DNA from: an uncultured Lachnospiraceae bacterium
GTDB taxonomy: Bacteria > Bacillota > Clostridia > Lachnospirales > Lachnospiraceae
Direction of reading: 5' to 3'
DNA: 59,662 bases
Assembly: GCA_900316855.1 (NCBI GenBank)
Contig: ONEK01000013.1
Span: forward strand, 1-59,662
Under the pieces are notes generated by a model, which saw nothing but the letters and a program-made list of their open reading frames with translations, did not search any database and was not told the DNA's origin. Below are positions 24,282-33,158 of the stretch, piece after piece (the first letter of the stretch is position 1; every line of letters begins with the position of its first letter). Made by a program: the position numbers and the translations under genes.

Positions 24282-25319
24282 ATGGAGAAGAAAAATCTCG
24301 ACTGGGCCAACTTAAGCTTCAGCTACAGGAAGATCGACAAGCGTTATGTATCCAACTACACTGCGGAGAGCGGCAGGTGGGATGACGGGTGCCTGACGGA
24401 TGACGATCAGATCGTGATGAGCGAAGATGCGGGTGTTCTGCAGTACAGCCAGTCCGTATTTGAGGGCCTGAAGGCCTACGAGACGAAGGACGGTCATATT
24501 GTATGCTTCCGCCCGGACCTGAATGCGCAGCGGATGTATGATTCTGCAAAGCGCCTCGAGATTCCTCCGTTCCCGGTGGACCGCTTCGTCGATGCCGTTC
24601 ATCAGGTGGTAAAGGCGAATGAAGCCTGGGTTCCGCCCTACGGCACAGGAGCGACCCTCTATCTTCGTCCTTATGTGTTCGGCATCAGCCCCGTCATTGG
24701 TGTAAAGCCTGCGGATGATTATCAGTTCCGCATTTTCGGTACACCGGTAGGCCCTTACTTCAAGGGCGGCGCAAAGCCGATCTATGTGCGAATCAGTGAT
24801 TATGACCGCGCCGCACCGCACGGAACCGGCGATATCAAAGCCGGCCTGAATTATGCCATGAGCCTGCACGCGATTGTGGAAGCACACCAGCAGGGCTTTG
24901 CGGAGAATATTTACCTCGACGCCGCGACACGGACGAAGATTGAGGAGACGGGCGGAGCCAATATCCTCTTCGTGGATCAGGACGACACGCTCGTTGTTCC
25001 GAAGTCCGGTTCCATCCTGCCCTCCATTACGAGAAGGTCGCTGGTCTATGTTGCACAGCATTATCTTGGAATGAAGGTCGATGAGAGGCCGGTTTATTTC
25101 AAGGAGGTACAGGAGGGCAGTTTCAAGGAATGCGGCCTGTGCGGTACGGCAGCCGTCATTTCCCCGATCGGGAAGATCAACGATCATGGCACGGACATCA
25201 ACATCGCTTCCGGCATGGAGAAGATGGGACCGTGGATGACGAAGCTGCGTGAAACACTTCTGGGCATCCAGGAAGGCGAGATTGAAGCGCCGGAAGGCTG
25301 GATCCACGTCGTCGAGTGA
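24282..25319 (+). CDS. Branched-chain amino acid aminotransferase
   Basis: IlvE moves the amino group between glutamate and the 2-oxo acids of Leu, Ile and Val, using PLP. The 345-residue protein is class IV fold: QYSQSVFEGLKAYETKDG (about 54-71), LYLRPYVFG, the catalytic Lys in GDIKAGLNYA (about 188-197), then ATRTKIEETGGANILFV and CGLCGTAAVISPIG, the eukaryote-like/long IlvE branch. AAGGAG lies eight bases before the ATG. It has its own promoter and terminator and looks monocistronic. The leader shows no obvious regulatory peptide. Confidence 0.95.
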   Translation: MEKKNLDWANLSFSYRKIDKRYVSNYTAESGRWDDGCLTDDDQIVMSEDAGVLQYSQSVFEGLKAYETKDGHIVCFRPDLNAQRMYDSAKRLEIPPFPVDRFVDAVHQVVKANEAWVPPYGTGATLYLRPYVFGISPVIGVKPADDYQFRIFGTPVGPYFKGGAKPIYVRISDYDRAAPHGTGDIKAGLNYAMSLHAIVEAHQQGFAENIYLDAATRTKIEETGGANILFVDQDDTLVVPKSGSILPSITRRSLVYVAQHYLGMKVDERPVYFKEVQEGSFKECGLCGTAAVISPIGKINDHGTDINIASGMEKMGPWMTKLRETLLGIQEGEIEAPEGWIHVVE

Positions 25320-25343
25320 TTGAATCAAACAGAAACTCACAGG

Positions 25344-25378
25344 GAACACTGTCCGGCGGATCCGGGCAGTGTTCTTTT
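25344..25378 (+). terminator. Rho-independent terminator after ilvE
   Basis: GAACACTG (25344-25351) pairs with CAGTGTTC (25367-25374), with CCGG/TCCGG pairing inside, followed by TTTT. Confidence 0.85.
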
Positions 25379-25399
25379 CAATGAAGGAGGAATGCGGAC

Positions 25400-26173
25400 A
25401 TGGAAATGGACGAACAGCTGCAGAAAAAGATTGAGCGGCTCGACGAGCTGATCAGCGGCTCCGATAACATTGTATTCTTCGGCGGTGCGGGGGTATCCAC
25501 GGAGTCCGGCGTGCCGGATTTCCGTTCACAGGACGGGCTCTATCATCAGCAGTACGCATACCCTCCGGAGGAAATTCTGAGCCACACCTTTTACGAGCGG
25601 AATCCGAAGGAATTTTTCCGCTTTTATCATGATAAGATTCTGGCGCCCGGACAGGCTGCAAAGCCGAACAGGGCACATCTGAAGCTGGCACAGTGGACGA
25701 AGGAAGGCAGGTGCAGGGCAATCATCACGCAGAACATAGACGGACTGCATCAGGCGGCAGCCAGGGAGGTGGGAGCCGCCGCGGACAATATTTATGAGCT
25801 TCACGGCAGCACGCTGCGCAATTACTGTAAGAGGTGCGGTGCATTTTATGATGTGCAGTACATGCTGAAGCATTCCGCGGACGGAGAGGTTCCGAAGTGT
25901 GACAAATGCGGCGGCCAAATCAAGCCGGACGTCGTGCTGTATGAGGAAGGCCTCGACATGACGACGATGGAAAACGCCGTGCGGGCGATCAGTGCGGCCG
26001 ACGTGCTCATTATCGGCGGCACGAGCCTTGTGGTGTACCCTGCGGCGGGTCTGATTGACTATTACCGCGGCAGCAGGCTCGTTCTCGTCAACAAAAGCGC
26101 CACCAGCCGCGATGCCCAGGCGGATCTTGCCATCAGCGCACCGATCGGCGAAGTTTTTTCCCGGCTGCATTAA
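25400..26173 (+). CDS. Sir2-type NAD-dependent protein deacylase
   Basis: This 257-residue sirtuin removes acyl groups from lysines, consuming NAD+. Motifs in order: GGAGVSTESGVPDFRS (about 29-44, NAD binding), TQNIDGLHQAA (about 111-121), the catalytic His in ELHGS (about 135-139), a Zn site CKRC and CDKCGG (about 143-175), KPDVVLYEE, and GGTSLVVYPA (about 205-214). The VVLYEE variant (where the CobB class has VVWFGE) fits the bacterial/clostridial class. AAGGAGG lies ten bases before ATG 25400; ATG 25406 is also possible. The partner substrate is unknown. Confidence 0.93.
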   Translation: MEMDEQLQKKIERLDELISGSDNIVFFGGAGVSTESGVPDFRSQDGLYHQQYAYPPEEILSHTFYERNPKEFFRFYHDKILAPGQAAKPNRAHLKLAQWTKEGRCRAIITQNIDGLHQAAAREVGAAADNIYELHGSTLRNYCKRCGAFYDVQYMLKHSADGEVPKCDKCGGQIKPDVVLYEEGLDMTTMENAVRAISAADVLIIGGTSLVVYPAAGLIDYYRGSRLVLVNKSATSRDAQADLAISAPIGEVFSRLH

Positions 26174-26232
26174 AACGGGAAGCGGCAGACAATGCCTCCG
26201 GAAAAGTCATCCCGCAGAGAGTGAAAAGGTAC

Positions 26233-26262
26233 TTGCATATCCGGCGGCCTGCATGGTATCAT
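26233..26262 (+). promoter_or_regulatory. Promoter of rpsF-ssb-rpsR
   Basis: TTGCAT (26233-26238), an 18-bp spacer and TATCAT (26257-26262), about 110 bp before rpsF. The long leader could hold regulation by the S6:S18 complex, as known for rpsF leaders, but I did not trace the conserved fold. Confidence 0.5.
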
Positions 26263-26371
26263 TATGCTCCGTGGGATTTCACCCCGGACCGGTACGGTAA
26301 TGCCGGTCAGAGATTTTTCCTTGTTCCTGTTCCCCAAGACAGGAGCCAGAGACCAGAAGGAGGTAGAGCAC

Positions 26372-26659
26372 ATGAGCAAATACGAGTTAGCCGTTGTTGT
26401 GAATGCGCAGATTGAAGATGATGCCAGAACTGCGGTTGTCGACAATTGCAAGGCGCTCGTCGAGAGATTCGGCGGCACCATCACCAATGGTGACGACTGG
26501 GGCAAGAAGAAACTGGCCTATGAAATTCAGAAGATGAACGAAGGCTTCTACTATTTCATCCAGTTCGACGCGGAAGGTTCTGCAATCGCCGAGATCGAGA
26601 GCCGCATGCGTATTATGGACAATGTCATCCGTTATCTGTGTGTTAAACAGGACGCTTAA
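26372..26659 (+). CDS. 30S ribosomal protein S6
   Basis: A 95-residue S6 of the small subunit platform, binding 16S rRNA with S18. It shows MSKYELAVVVNAQIEDDAR, WGKKKLAYEIQKMNEGFYYF (about 46-65) and the end IRYLCVKQD. Standard length. ATG 26372 follows AGAAGGAGG with good spacing; the longer in-frame version from 26264 has no support. First gene of the conserved rpsF-ssb-rpsR operon. Confidence 0.97.
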   Translation: MSKYELAVVVNAQIEDDARTAVVDNCKALVERFGGTITNGDDWGKKKLAYEIQKMNEGFYYFIQFDAEGSAIAEIESRMRIMDNVIRYLCVKQDA

Positions 26660-26690
26660 CTTATTCGATTAAGAAAGCGGAGGTTACCAA

Positions 26691-27185
26691 ATGAACAGTG
26701 TTGTTCTGATGGGGCGTTTAACAAGAGACCCTGACGTGAGATATTCGCAGGGTGACAGTTCGATGGCAATCGCAAGGTATACCCTTGCAGTAGACAGAAG
26801 ACGCAGCCGCAGCAGTCAGAATGATGGCCAGCCTACTGCAGATTTTATTTCCTGTGTAGCTTTCGGCAAGTCCGGAGAGTTCGCGGAGAAGTATCTCCAC
26901 AAGGGAACGAAGATCTGTGTGCAGGGCCACATTCAGACAGGCAGCTACACGAATAAGGATGGACAGAAGGTTTATACGACGGACGTCGTAATCGACAATC
27001 AGGAGTTTGCGGAGTCCAGGAATGCACAGAGTGCAGGTCCGGACTACTCGTCCATCCCCGAAGCAAACCGCTCTTCCGCACCGGCAGCATCCGCTGCAGG
27101 CAACAGCGCCGGGAAACCGCAGGGCGCTATTGACGGGTTTATGAATATCCCTGACGGAATTGACGAGGAGCTTCCCTTCACGTGA
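26691..27185 (+). CDS. Single-stranded DNA-binding protein
   Basis: SSB protects single-stranded DNA in replication and repair. The 164-residue protein has an OB fold (residues 1-108: MNSVVLMGRLTRDPDVRYSQ, VAFGKSGEFAEKYLHKGT), a disordered Ser/Ala/Gly/Pro linker, and the acidic tip DEELPFT that recruits partner proteins. The GGAGG ribosome site is clear. It sits between rpsF and rpsR, the usual Firmicutes order. Confidence 0.97.
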   Translation: MNSVVLMGRLTRDPDVRYSQGDSSMAIARYTLAVDRRRSRSSQNDGQPTADFISCVAFGKSGEFAEKYLHKGTKICVQGHIQTGSYTNKDGQKVYTTDVVIDNQEFAESRNAQSAGPDYSSIPEANRSSAPAASAAGNSAGKPQGAIDGFMNIPDGIDEELPFT

Positions 27186-27254
27186 TAGCGGCAGGAACGC
27201 TTGTGACAGTGTCTTGAGGAAACCGGCCCGGCCGGAATAAGACAGGAGGAAGTC

Positions 27255-27512
27255 ATGGCTTTTACAAAGGGCAGCGATACACCTTTCAGAAGAAAAGGCA
27301 ATTTCCACAGAAAGAAAAAGGTTTGCGTATTCTGCGGAAAAGAAGATAAAATCGATTACAAGGATGCAGCAAAGCTTCGCAAGTATATCTCCGAAGGAGG
27401 AAAGATCCTTCCCAGAAGAATTACCGGTACCTGCGCAACTCATCAGAGAGCTCTTACGGTAGCAATCAAGAGAGCACGCCATCTGGCAATCCTTCCTTAT
27501 TCTGAGAAGTAA
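27255..27512 (+). CDS. 30S ribosomal protein S18
   Basis: S18 is 85 residues. It shows [20 protein letters not shown] (about 22-41), [20 protein letters not shown] (about 41-60) and [20 protein letters not shown]. Cys23, Cys26 and Cys60 suggest a zinc-binding (C+) form. AGGAGG precedes the ATG. Last gene of the operon, followed by a terminator. Confidence 0.97.
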   Translation: MAFTKGSDTPFRRKGNFHRKKKVCVFCGKEDKIDYKDAAKLRKYISEGGKILPRRITGTCATHQRALTVAIKRARHLAILPYSEK

Positions 27513-27545
27513 TTCCCGATAAGGATTCGAAAGAGTGCAGAAGTT

Positions 27546-27577
27546 CCCCGTCGGTCTGAAGTGCCGGCGGGGTTTTT
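27546..27577 (+). terminator. Rho-independent terminator after rpsR
   Basis: CCCCG (27546-27550) with CGG pairs to CCGGCGGGG (27564-27572) around a short loop, followed by TTTTTG. Confidence 0.85.
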
Positions 27578-27613
27578 GTTTTTCCTGCTGGTGCAGGAAG
27601 GAATGGGGGAAGC

Positions 27614-30451
27614 ATGAGTCAGGTACTGTTTGATCAGAAGCAATACGCGGCAAAGGCGAGAGAAGCGGCAGCGGAGGGAATCGTACTGCTTCGCAATGAG
27701 GCAGTACGCAGCACGGGGAGGCCATCCCTTCCGTTCGCAGCGGGAACCCGCGTGGCTGTGTTTGGCAGGAACCAGCTGAACTACTACAAGTCCGGAACGG
27801 GCTCGGGGGGCATGGTTAACACACCCTATACCATAAGCCCGATACAGGCTATGCTGGATTCCGGGACACTGCTGCCGGACGAGACCGTGCAGAAAGCTTA
27901 TCAGGACTTCGTTCTGCAGCACCCGTATGAAGCGGGAAGCGGATGGGCATCGGAACCCTGGTTCCAGGAGGAGATGCCGCTGGAGCCTGCATTCGTGCAG
28001 GCTGCTGCGATGCGCTGCGATGCCGCCATTGTCATGATCGGCCGCACTGCGGGCGAGGATCAGGACAACAGCCTGTCACCGGGGAGCCTCCTTCTGACAG
28101 ACCGGGAGGAATCCATGCTGGAGCAGGTCTGCGGGGCATTTGACAACACCGTTGTCCTGCTGAATGTCGGCAACATCATCGACATGAGCTGGCTGGACCA
28201 TGTCAGTCCGCAGGCGGTCCTGTATATCTGGCAGGGCGGTATGGAGGGCGGAAACGCGGTACTGGACGTGCTGACCGGCAGGGTGGCACCCTCGGGCAGA
28301 CTGCCGGATACTATTGCGAAACGGTTCACCGATTATCCTGCTTCCGGTTCCTATGGAGATCCGGTGCGGAACTGCTACCGCGAGGATATCTATGTCGGAT
28401 ACCGTTATTTTGAGACGTTTCACCCGGAACAGGTACGGTTTCCGTTCGGCTTCGGGCTCTCTTACACGACTTTTGATCTATACGCGGACCTGAATGTGGT
28501 CCGGCACAGGGTGGTCGTGAGTGCCAGCATCGAGAACACCGGCGATGCCGATGGCAGGGAAACGCTTCAGGTATACGTGGAGAAGCCGCAGGGGAGGCTG
28601 GGACAGCCTGTCCGTCAGCTCGCAGGCTTTGCCAAGACTCCGCTCCTGAAGCCCGGACAGGGTACGTTCCTGCAGATGGTCATTCCGCTGAAGCGGCTTG
28701 CATCCTTCGATGATTCCGGCGCGGTCGGCTTTGCGCGGAATTCCTGGGTACTGGAAGAGGGCAGCTACGTCTTTTACGCGGGGACTGACGTGCGGAACGC
28801 CATCCGGATCGGCTCAGTTGAGATTACGGAAGACAGGCTGATCAGCGACGTGGAGGATGCACTCGCACCGGAGCTGTCCTTTCAGAGGATCAGACCCGGA
28901 CAGGAAACGGTCTTACAGGGAATAAGGCGGTTCGGGCTGTCGGAAGAAGCGGTCCCGGTCTCGCAGTCTGACCAGAAGCTCCGCCGGTTCAACCACCTGC
29001 CTGCAGCGATAGCGCAGACGGGGGACCGGGGCTTCCGGCTCCGCGATGTTGCGGAGGGCCGGTGCTCCCTGGAGGAGTTTACGGCTCAGCTGGAAGACCG
29101 TGATCTCATTGTAATGATGCGCGGCGAGGGCATGAGCTCCTCCCGCGTGACAGGAGGGACAGCCGGTGCCTTTGGCGGTGTGACAGACCGGCTGGAGCAT
29201 CATTTCGGGATTCCTGCCGGCTGCTGCTCGGACGGGCCGAGCGGGATCCGGATGGACAGCGGGGCACTTGCGTTCCTCATGCCCTGCGGAACGCTTCTTG
29301 CCAGTACATTTAACGAAAAACTTGTCTCTGAGCTGTATGCCTTTGAGGGCATGGAATTGAGGCGCAATCACATTGATACGCTCCTCGGGCCGGGCATCAA
29401 CATCCATCGGCATCCCCTGAATGGCCGTAATTTTGAGTATTTTTCCGAGGACCCCTACCTGACGGGACGCATGGCCGCTGCGGAGTTATCCGGTATGCAC
29501 CGGTTCGGTGTCACGGGAACCATCAAGCACTTTGCCGCAAATTCCCAGGAAAAGGCGCGCAGCGGGGAGGAGTCGGTTGTTTCCGCGAGAGCTCTCCGCG
29601 AGATCTATCTGAAACCCTTCGAAATCGCAGTGAAGGAAGGACATGCCAGAAGCGTCATGACCTCCTATAACGCGCTCAACGGAACCTGGAATGCCTCGAA
29701 CTATGACCTGATCACTACTATTCTCAGGCGGGAATGGGGATTCGACGGTCTCGTCATGACTGACTGGTGGGCGCATATGAGTGCGTTCGGGGGATCCCCG
29801 TCGAGGGAGGATGTGGCGGCCATGGTCCGCGCGGGCGGAAACCTGTATATGGTCTCCGGCAACCCGGAAGTCAATGGAATGGGAGATAATCTGGACGAGG
29901 CGTTCCGCACGGGAAATGTTACGAGGGGGGAACTCCAGCAGGCGGCTATGACAACGCTGCGCTTTCTGCTGCAGGCTCCATGCATGCTGCGAAAACGCGG
30001 CATACTGACTGTGACGGATCGGGCACTGGCAGAAGGACCCGGCTGGGAAAACCGGGAATTTCAGCTTTATGAGATTTCCATTGATGCGCAGGGCTGGATT
30101 GACACAGATGCCATAAGGACGGCGCGCGGCTCGATGAACCAGGTGTGTGTTCCCCTCTCTGCGGAGGATACGCAGCCGGATCAGTTTTTCCTGAACGAGC
30201 GGGCCCGGCATTATCATTTTGTCACGGAAGTCTGCGCTGCTGAAGGAACACCTTCGCTGGCACAGCTGTCCATGACCGTTTACAGGGATCGTTATCCGGT
30301 GAAGACCATTGTGATTGACGGGGCGCAGCAGGCACCGCTTCCGGTGGATGTGGAGCTGCCGGATCCGGCGGTACAGAAAAATTTTCTCCTGCGTCTGTAT
30401 TTCGGCACGAGCGGGATGAACATCATCAACGCACGGATCATCCGGCGGTAG
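27614..30451 (+). CDS. Glycoside hydrolase family 3, permuted domain order (beta-glucosidase-like)
   Basis: This 945-residue enzyme probably removes beta-linked glucose or xylose from oligosaccharides. No signal peptide is seen, so it is intracellular. The usual GH3 order is reversed. The C-terminal alpha/beta sandwich comes first (GIVLLRNEA at about 22; QGGMEGGNAVLDVLTG at about 209), then a fibronectin III-like domain after FPFGFGLSYTTFDL, and only then the TIM barrel (CSDGPSGIRMD; GPGINIHRHPLNGRNFEYFS near 595; KHFAANSQE). The nucleophile Asp is in VMTDWW (about 714-719). Such permuted GH3 enzymes are known in rumen clostridia. GGGGGAAG precedes the ATG. Confidence 0.92.
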   Translation: MSQVLFDQKQYAAKAREAAAEGIVLLRNEAVRSTGRPSLPFAAGTRVAVFGRNQLNYYKSGTGSGGMVNTPYTISPIQAMLDSGTLLPDETVQKAYQDFVLQHPYEAGSGWASEPWFQEEMPLEPAFVQAAAMRCDAAIVMIGRTAGEDQDNSLSPGSLLLTDREESMLEQVCGAFDNTVVLLNVGNIIDMSWLDHVSPQAVLYIWQGGMEGGNAVLDVLTGRVAPSGRLPDTIAKRFTDYPASGSYGDPVRNCYREDIYVGYRYFETFHPEQVRFPFGFGLSYTTFDLYADLNVVRHRVVVSASIENTGDADGRETLQVYVEKPQGRLGQPVRQLAGFAKTPLLKPGQGTFLQMVIPLKRLASFDDSGAVGFARNSWVLEEGSYVFYAGTDVRNAIRIGSVEITEDRLISDVEDALAPELSFQRIRPGQETVLQGIRRFGLSEEAVPVSQSDQKLRRFNHLPAAIAQTGDRGFRLRDVAEGRCSLEEFTAQLEDRDLIVMMRGEGMSSSRVTGGTAGAFGGVTDRLEHHFGIPAGCCSDGPSGIRMDSGALAFLMPCGTLLASTFNEKLVSELYAFEGMELRRNHIDTLLGPGINIHRHPLNGRNFEYFSEDPYLTGRMAAAELSGMHRFGVTGTIKHFAANSQEKARSGEESVVSARALREIYLKPFEIAVKEGHARSVMTSYNALNGTWNASNYDLITTILRREWGFDGLVMTDWWAHMSAFGGSPSREDVAAMVRAGGNLYMVSGNPEVNGMGDNLDEAFRTGNVTRGELQQAAMTTLRFLLQAPCMLRKRGILTVTDRALAEGPGWENREFQLYEISIDAQGWIDTDAIRTARGSMNQVCVPLSAEDTQPDQFFLNERARHYHFVTEVCAAEGTPSLAQLSMTVYRDRYPVKTIVIDGAQQAPLPVDVELPDPAVQKNFLLRLYFGTSGMNIINARIIRR

Positions 30452-30591
30452 AGAACGCCTGCCACATCATGGTATACTGTTAGCTGGTGTTTTATATGAC
30501 ACCCGGATCTTGTTTATGCCTGCGTCAGAAGGCATTCATCGGGCGGATGCCGCGAAAGCGTCTTCACCCGCAGGAACATCCGAGGAGACTT

Positions 30592-32643
30592 ATGAGCAAT
30601 CGGGTAAAACTGAAGGGCAAGCTTGCGTCCTATTTTGACGCGCCGCTGAGGCTCGGGATTTTTCTTCTGCTGTGCAACCTGCTGATTTATTTCATCAGCT
30701 GGCCCGCAGGTATTGTCCTTTCTGTCTTCGCGGCAGTCTATCTCATCGTGGTGGTCCGCCTTGGACTGAACAATCGTCCGGTCATCCTCAATGAAATGGT
30801 CAGCTTTGCCACGGAGTACGGGCAGGTGCAGCGGGAACTTCTGAAGAACCTGGAGATTCCCTACGCGATTCTTGATGACACCGGGCGGGTCATCTGGACC
30901 AATTACGCATTTGACCGGATTCTGCACCGGGGCAAGCCGTTCCGCCGGACGATCAATCAGGCTTTTCCGCCCCTCACGCGGGACACCCTTCCGCACGGAG
31001 AGGAAAATGTCCGTATTCAGATGGATTTCGAGAGCAGCAATTACAAGGTGCTGATGACCCGGATTCCGCTGGATGAGGCGGCACAGGATTCGGATATCAT
31101 TGACGCAGCAGGATACTCGGGCTCCCTGATCGCACTTTATCTGTTCGATGAGACGGCAACGAGACTGGCCATTCAGGAAGTGGATGACCAGAGCGTTGTG
31201 GTCGGTTTCATCTATATGGATAACTACGACGAGGCACTGGACTCGGTGGAGGACGTCCGCCGTTCCCTGCTGATCGCCCTGATCGACCGCAAGGTCAACA
31301 AATATATCTCCTCGGTGGACGGAATCTGCTCCAAGATCGAGAAGGACAAATATCTCGTCATCCTGCGCAAGAAATCCCTGCTGCAGCTGCAGGATGCACA
31401 TTTCGAGCTCTTAAGTGATGTCAAGACCGTCAATATCGGAAACGAAATGGCGATCACCCTTAGTATCGGCATCGGCATGGACGGTCTGAGCTACGCGCAG
31501 AATTACGAATTTGCCCGCAATGCGATTGATCTCGCTCTTGGACGGGGCGGCGATCAGGCGGTCATCAAGCTCCCTGACAATATCATCTATTACGGCGGCA
31601 AGACGCAGCAGGTGGAGAAGTCCACGCGCGTCAAGGCCCGTGTCAAGGCGCAGGCACTGAAGGAAATCCTGTCCTCGAAGGACAATGTGTTCATCATGGG
31701 GCACCGTCTGGGGGACATCGACTGCTTCGGCGCGGCGATCGGAATTTACAGGATCGCGTGCACCATGAACCGTGAGGCGCACATTGTCCTGAATGACGTT
31801 TCAACCTCCCTTCAGCCGATTGCTGATCTGTTTACGAATAATCCGGAATATCCCGAGGACCTTTTCTACCATTCCCAGGAGGCAATTGAAAAGGTGACGG
31901 ACAATTCCGCGCTGGTAGTCGTGGATGTGAACCGCCCCAGCATCACGGAATGCCCCGAGCTTCTGCGGATGTGCTCCTCGATCGTCGTACTGGATCATCA
32001 CCGGCAGGGCACGGAAACCATCGAGAATGCGACGCTGTCCTATGTTGAAGCCTACGCATCCAGTGCGTGTGAGATGGTATCGGAAATCCTGCAGTATATC
32101 GGGGACAACATCCGGATCAGGCAGGAAGAGGCAGATGCCATGTATGCCGGGATCGTAGTGGATACCAATAATTTCCAGAACAAGACCGGTGTCCGGACAT
32201 TTGAAGCCGCCGCTTTCCTGAGGAGGAACGGCACAGACGTTACGAGGGTGCGCAAGCTGTTCCGCGAAAACGCCCTGGAATACAAGGCTAAGGCGGACGC
32301 GGTTTCCCAGGCGGAAATCTACCGGGAGACCTATGCTGTTTCCATCTGTCCGGGACAGGGCATCCAGTCGCCTACCGTGGTAGGGGCACAGGCAGCCAAC
32401 GAGCTGCTTAATATCAAGGGAGTCAAGGCGAGCTTTGTCCTGACGGAATATCAGAACCAGATCTATATCAGCGCCCGTTCGATTGACGAGGTCAATGTGC
32501 AGATCATCATGGAGCATCTGGGCGGCGGCGGCCATATGAACATCGCCGGCTGCCAGATGGAGGATGTATCGCTTGCCGAGGCCATCAGCGTCCTGAAGAA
32601 AACCATTGACTCCATGATCGATGACGGGGAGCTGGAAGGATAG
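30592..32643 (+). CDS. Cyclic-di-AMP phosphodiesterase GdpP
   Basis: GdpP breaks down the second messenger c-di-AMP at the membrane. The 683-residue protein has two N-terminal helices (about 20-60), a PAS-like domain (about 75-165), a degenerate GGDEF domain (about 180-300, no GGDEF signature) and a C-terminal DHH/DHHA1 phosphodiesterase: GHRLGDIDCFGA near 370, VVVDVN, VLDHHR near 470, VVDTNNFQ, and GGGGHMNIAG near 645. All expected metal ligands appear present. ATG 30592 has GAGGAG upstream; the in-frame ATG at 30487 does not. It heads the conserved gdpP-rplI-dnaB operon. Confidence 0.96.
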   Translation: MSNRVKLKGKLASYFDAPLRLGIFLLLCNLLIYFISWPAGIVLSVFAAVYLIVVVRLGLNNRPVILNEMVSFATEYGQVQRELLKNLEIPYAILDDTGRVIWTNYAFDRILHRGKPFRRTINQAFPPLTRDTLPHGEENVRIQMDFESSNYKVLMTRIPLDEAAQDSDIIDAAGYSGSLIALYLFDETATRLAIQEVDDQSVVVGFIYMDNYDEALDSVEDVRRSLLIALIDRKVNKYISSVDGICSKIEKDKYLVILRKKSLLQLQDAHFELLSDVKTVNIGNEMAITLSIGIGMDGLSYAQNYEFARNAIDLALGRGGDQAVIKLPDNIIYYGGKTQQVEKSTRVKARVKAQALKEILSSKDNVFIMGHRLGDIDCFGAAIGIYRIACTMNREAHIVLNDVSTSLQPIADLFTNNPEYPEDLFYHSQEAIEKVTDNSALVVVDVNRPSITECPELLRMCSSIVVLDHHRQGTETIENATLSYVEAYASSACEMVSEILQYIGDNIRIRQEEADAMYAGIVVDTNNFQNKTGVRTFEAAAFLRRNGTDVTRVRKLFRENALEYKAKADAVSQAEIYRETYAVSICPGQGIQSPTVVGAQAANELLNIKGVKASFVLTEYQNQIYISARSIDEVNVQIIMEHLGGGGHMNIAGCQMEDVSLAEAISVLKKTIDSMIDDGELEG

Positions 32644-32673
32644 AAATGCCTGATGCAGGCGTGGGAGGATTCT

Positions 32674-33120
32674 ATGAAGGTAATATTATTACAGGATGTA
32701 AAATCTCTGGGTAAGAAGGGCGAGATCGTCAACGTGAGTGACGGCTACGCGCGCAATTTTGTGCTGCCGAAAAAGGTCGGCGTGGAAGCAACGGACCGCA
32801 ACAGGAATGAACTGAAGCTCCAGAAGGCAAACGAGGACAGGATTGCGGCGCAGAAGCTGCAGGAGGCAAAAGACCTTGCGGCTAAGCTCGAGAGCCTGAA
32901 AATCAGCGTTACGATCCGGACCGGGGAGAACGGCAAAACGTTTGGATCCATTTCATCCAAGGAAATTGCGGACGCTGCGAAGAAGCAGCATGACCTCGAT
33001 CTGGATAAAAAGAAGATAGTCGTCACTGAGCCGATCAAGACCCTTGGCATGCATGAGGTTCCGATCAGGCTTCATCCGGATGTGACGGGAAGACTCTACG
33101 TCCTGGTTTCTGCTGAATGA
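32674..33120 (+). CDS. 50S ribosomal protein L9
   Basis: A 148-residue L9 with the N-terminal rRNA-binding domain ([37 protein letters not shown]), a long connecting helix (about 45-75) and a C-terminal domain containing [22 protein letters not shown] 32674 follows GGGAGG; a 7-residue in-frame extension has no ribosome site. It lies between gdpP and dnaB, as usual in Firmicutes. Confidence 0.97.
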   Translation: MKVILLQDVKSLGKKGEIVNVSDGYARNFVLPKKVGVEATDRNRNELKLQKANEDRIAAQKLQEAKDLAAKLESLKISVTIRTGENGKTFGSISSKEIADAAKKQHDLDLDKKKIVVTEPIKTLGMHEVPIRLHPDVTGRLYVLVSAE

Positions 33121-33158
33121 TGGAAGTCTGCAGATGCAGGCATTGATGGAAAAGTGCT

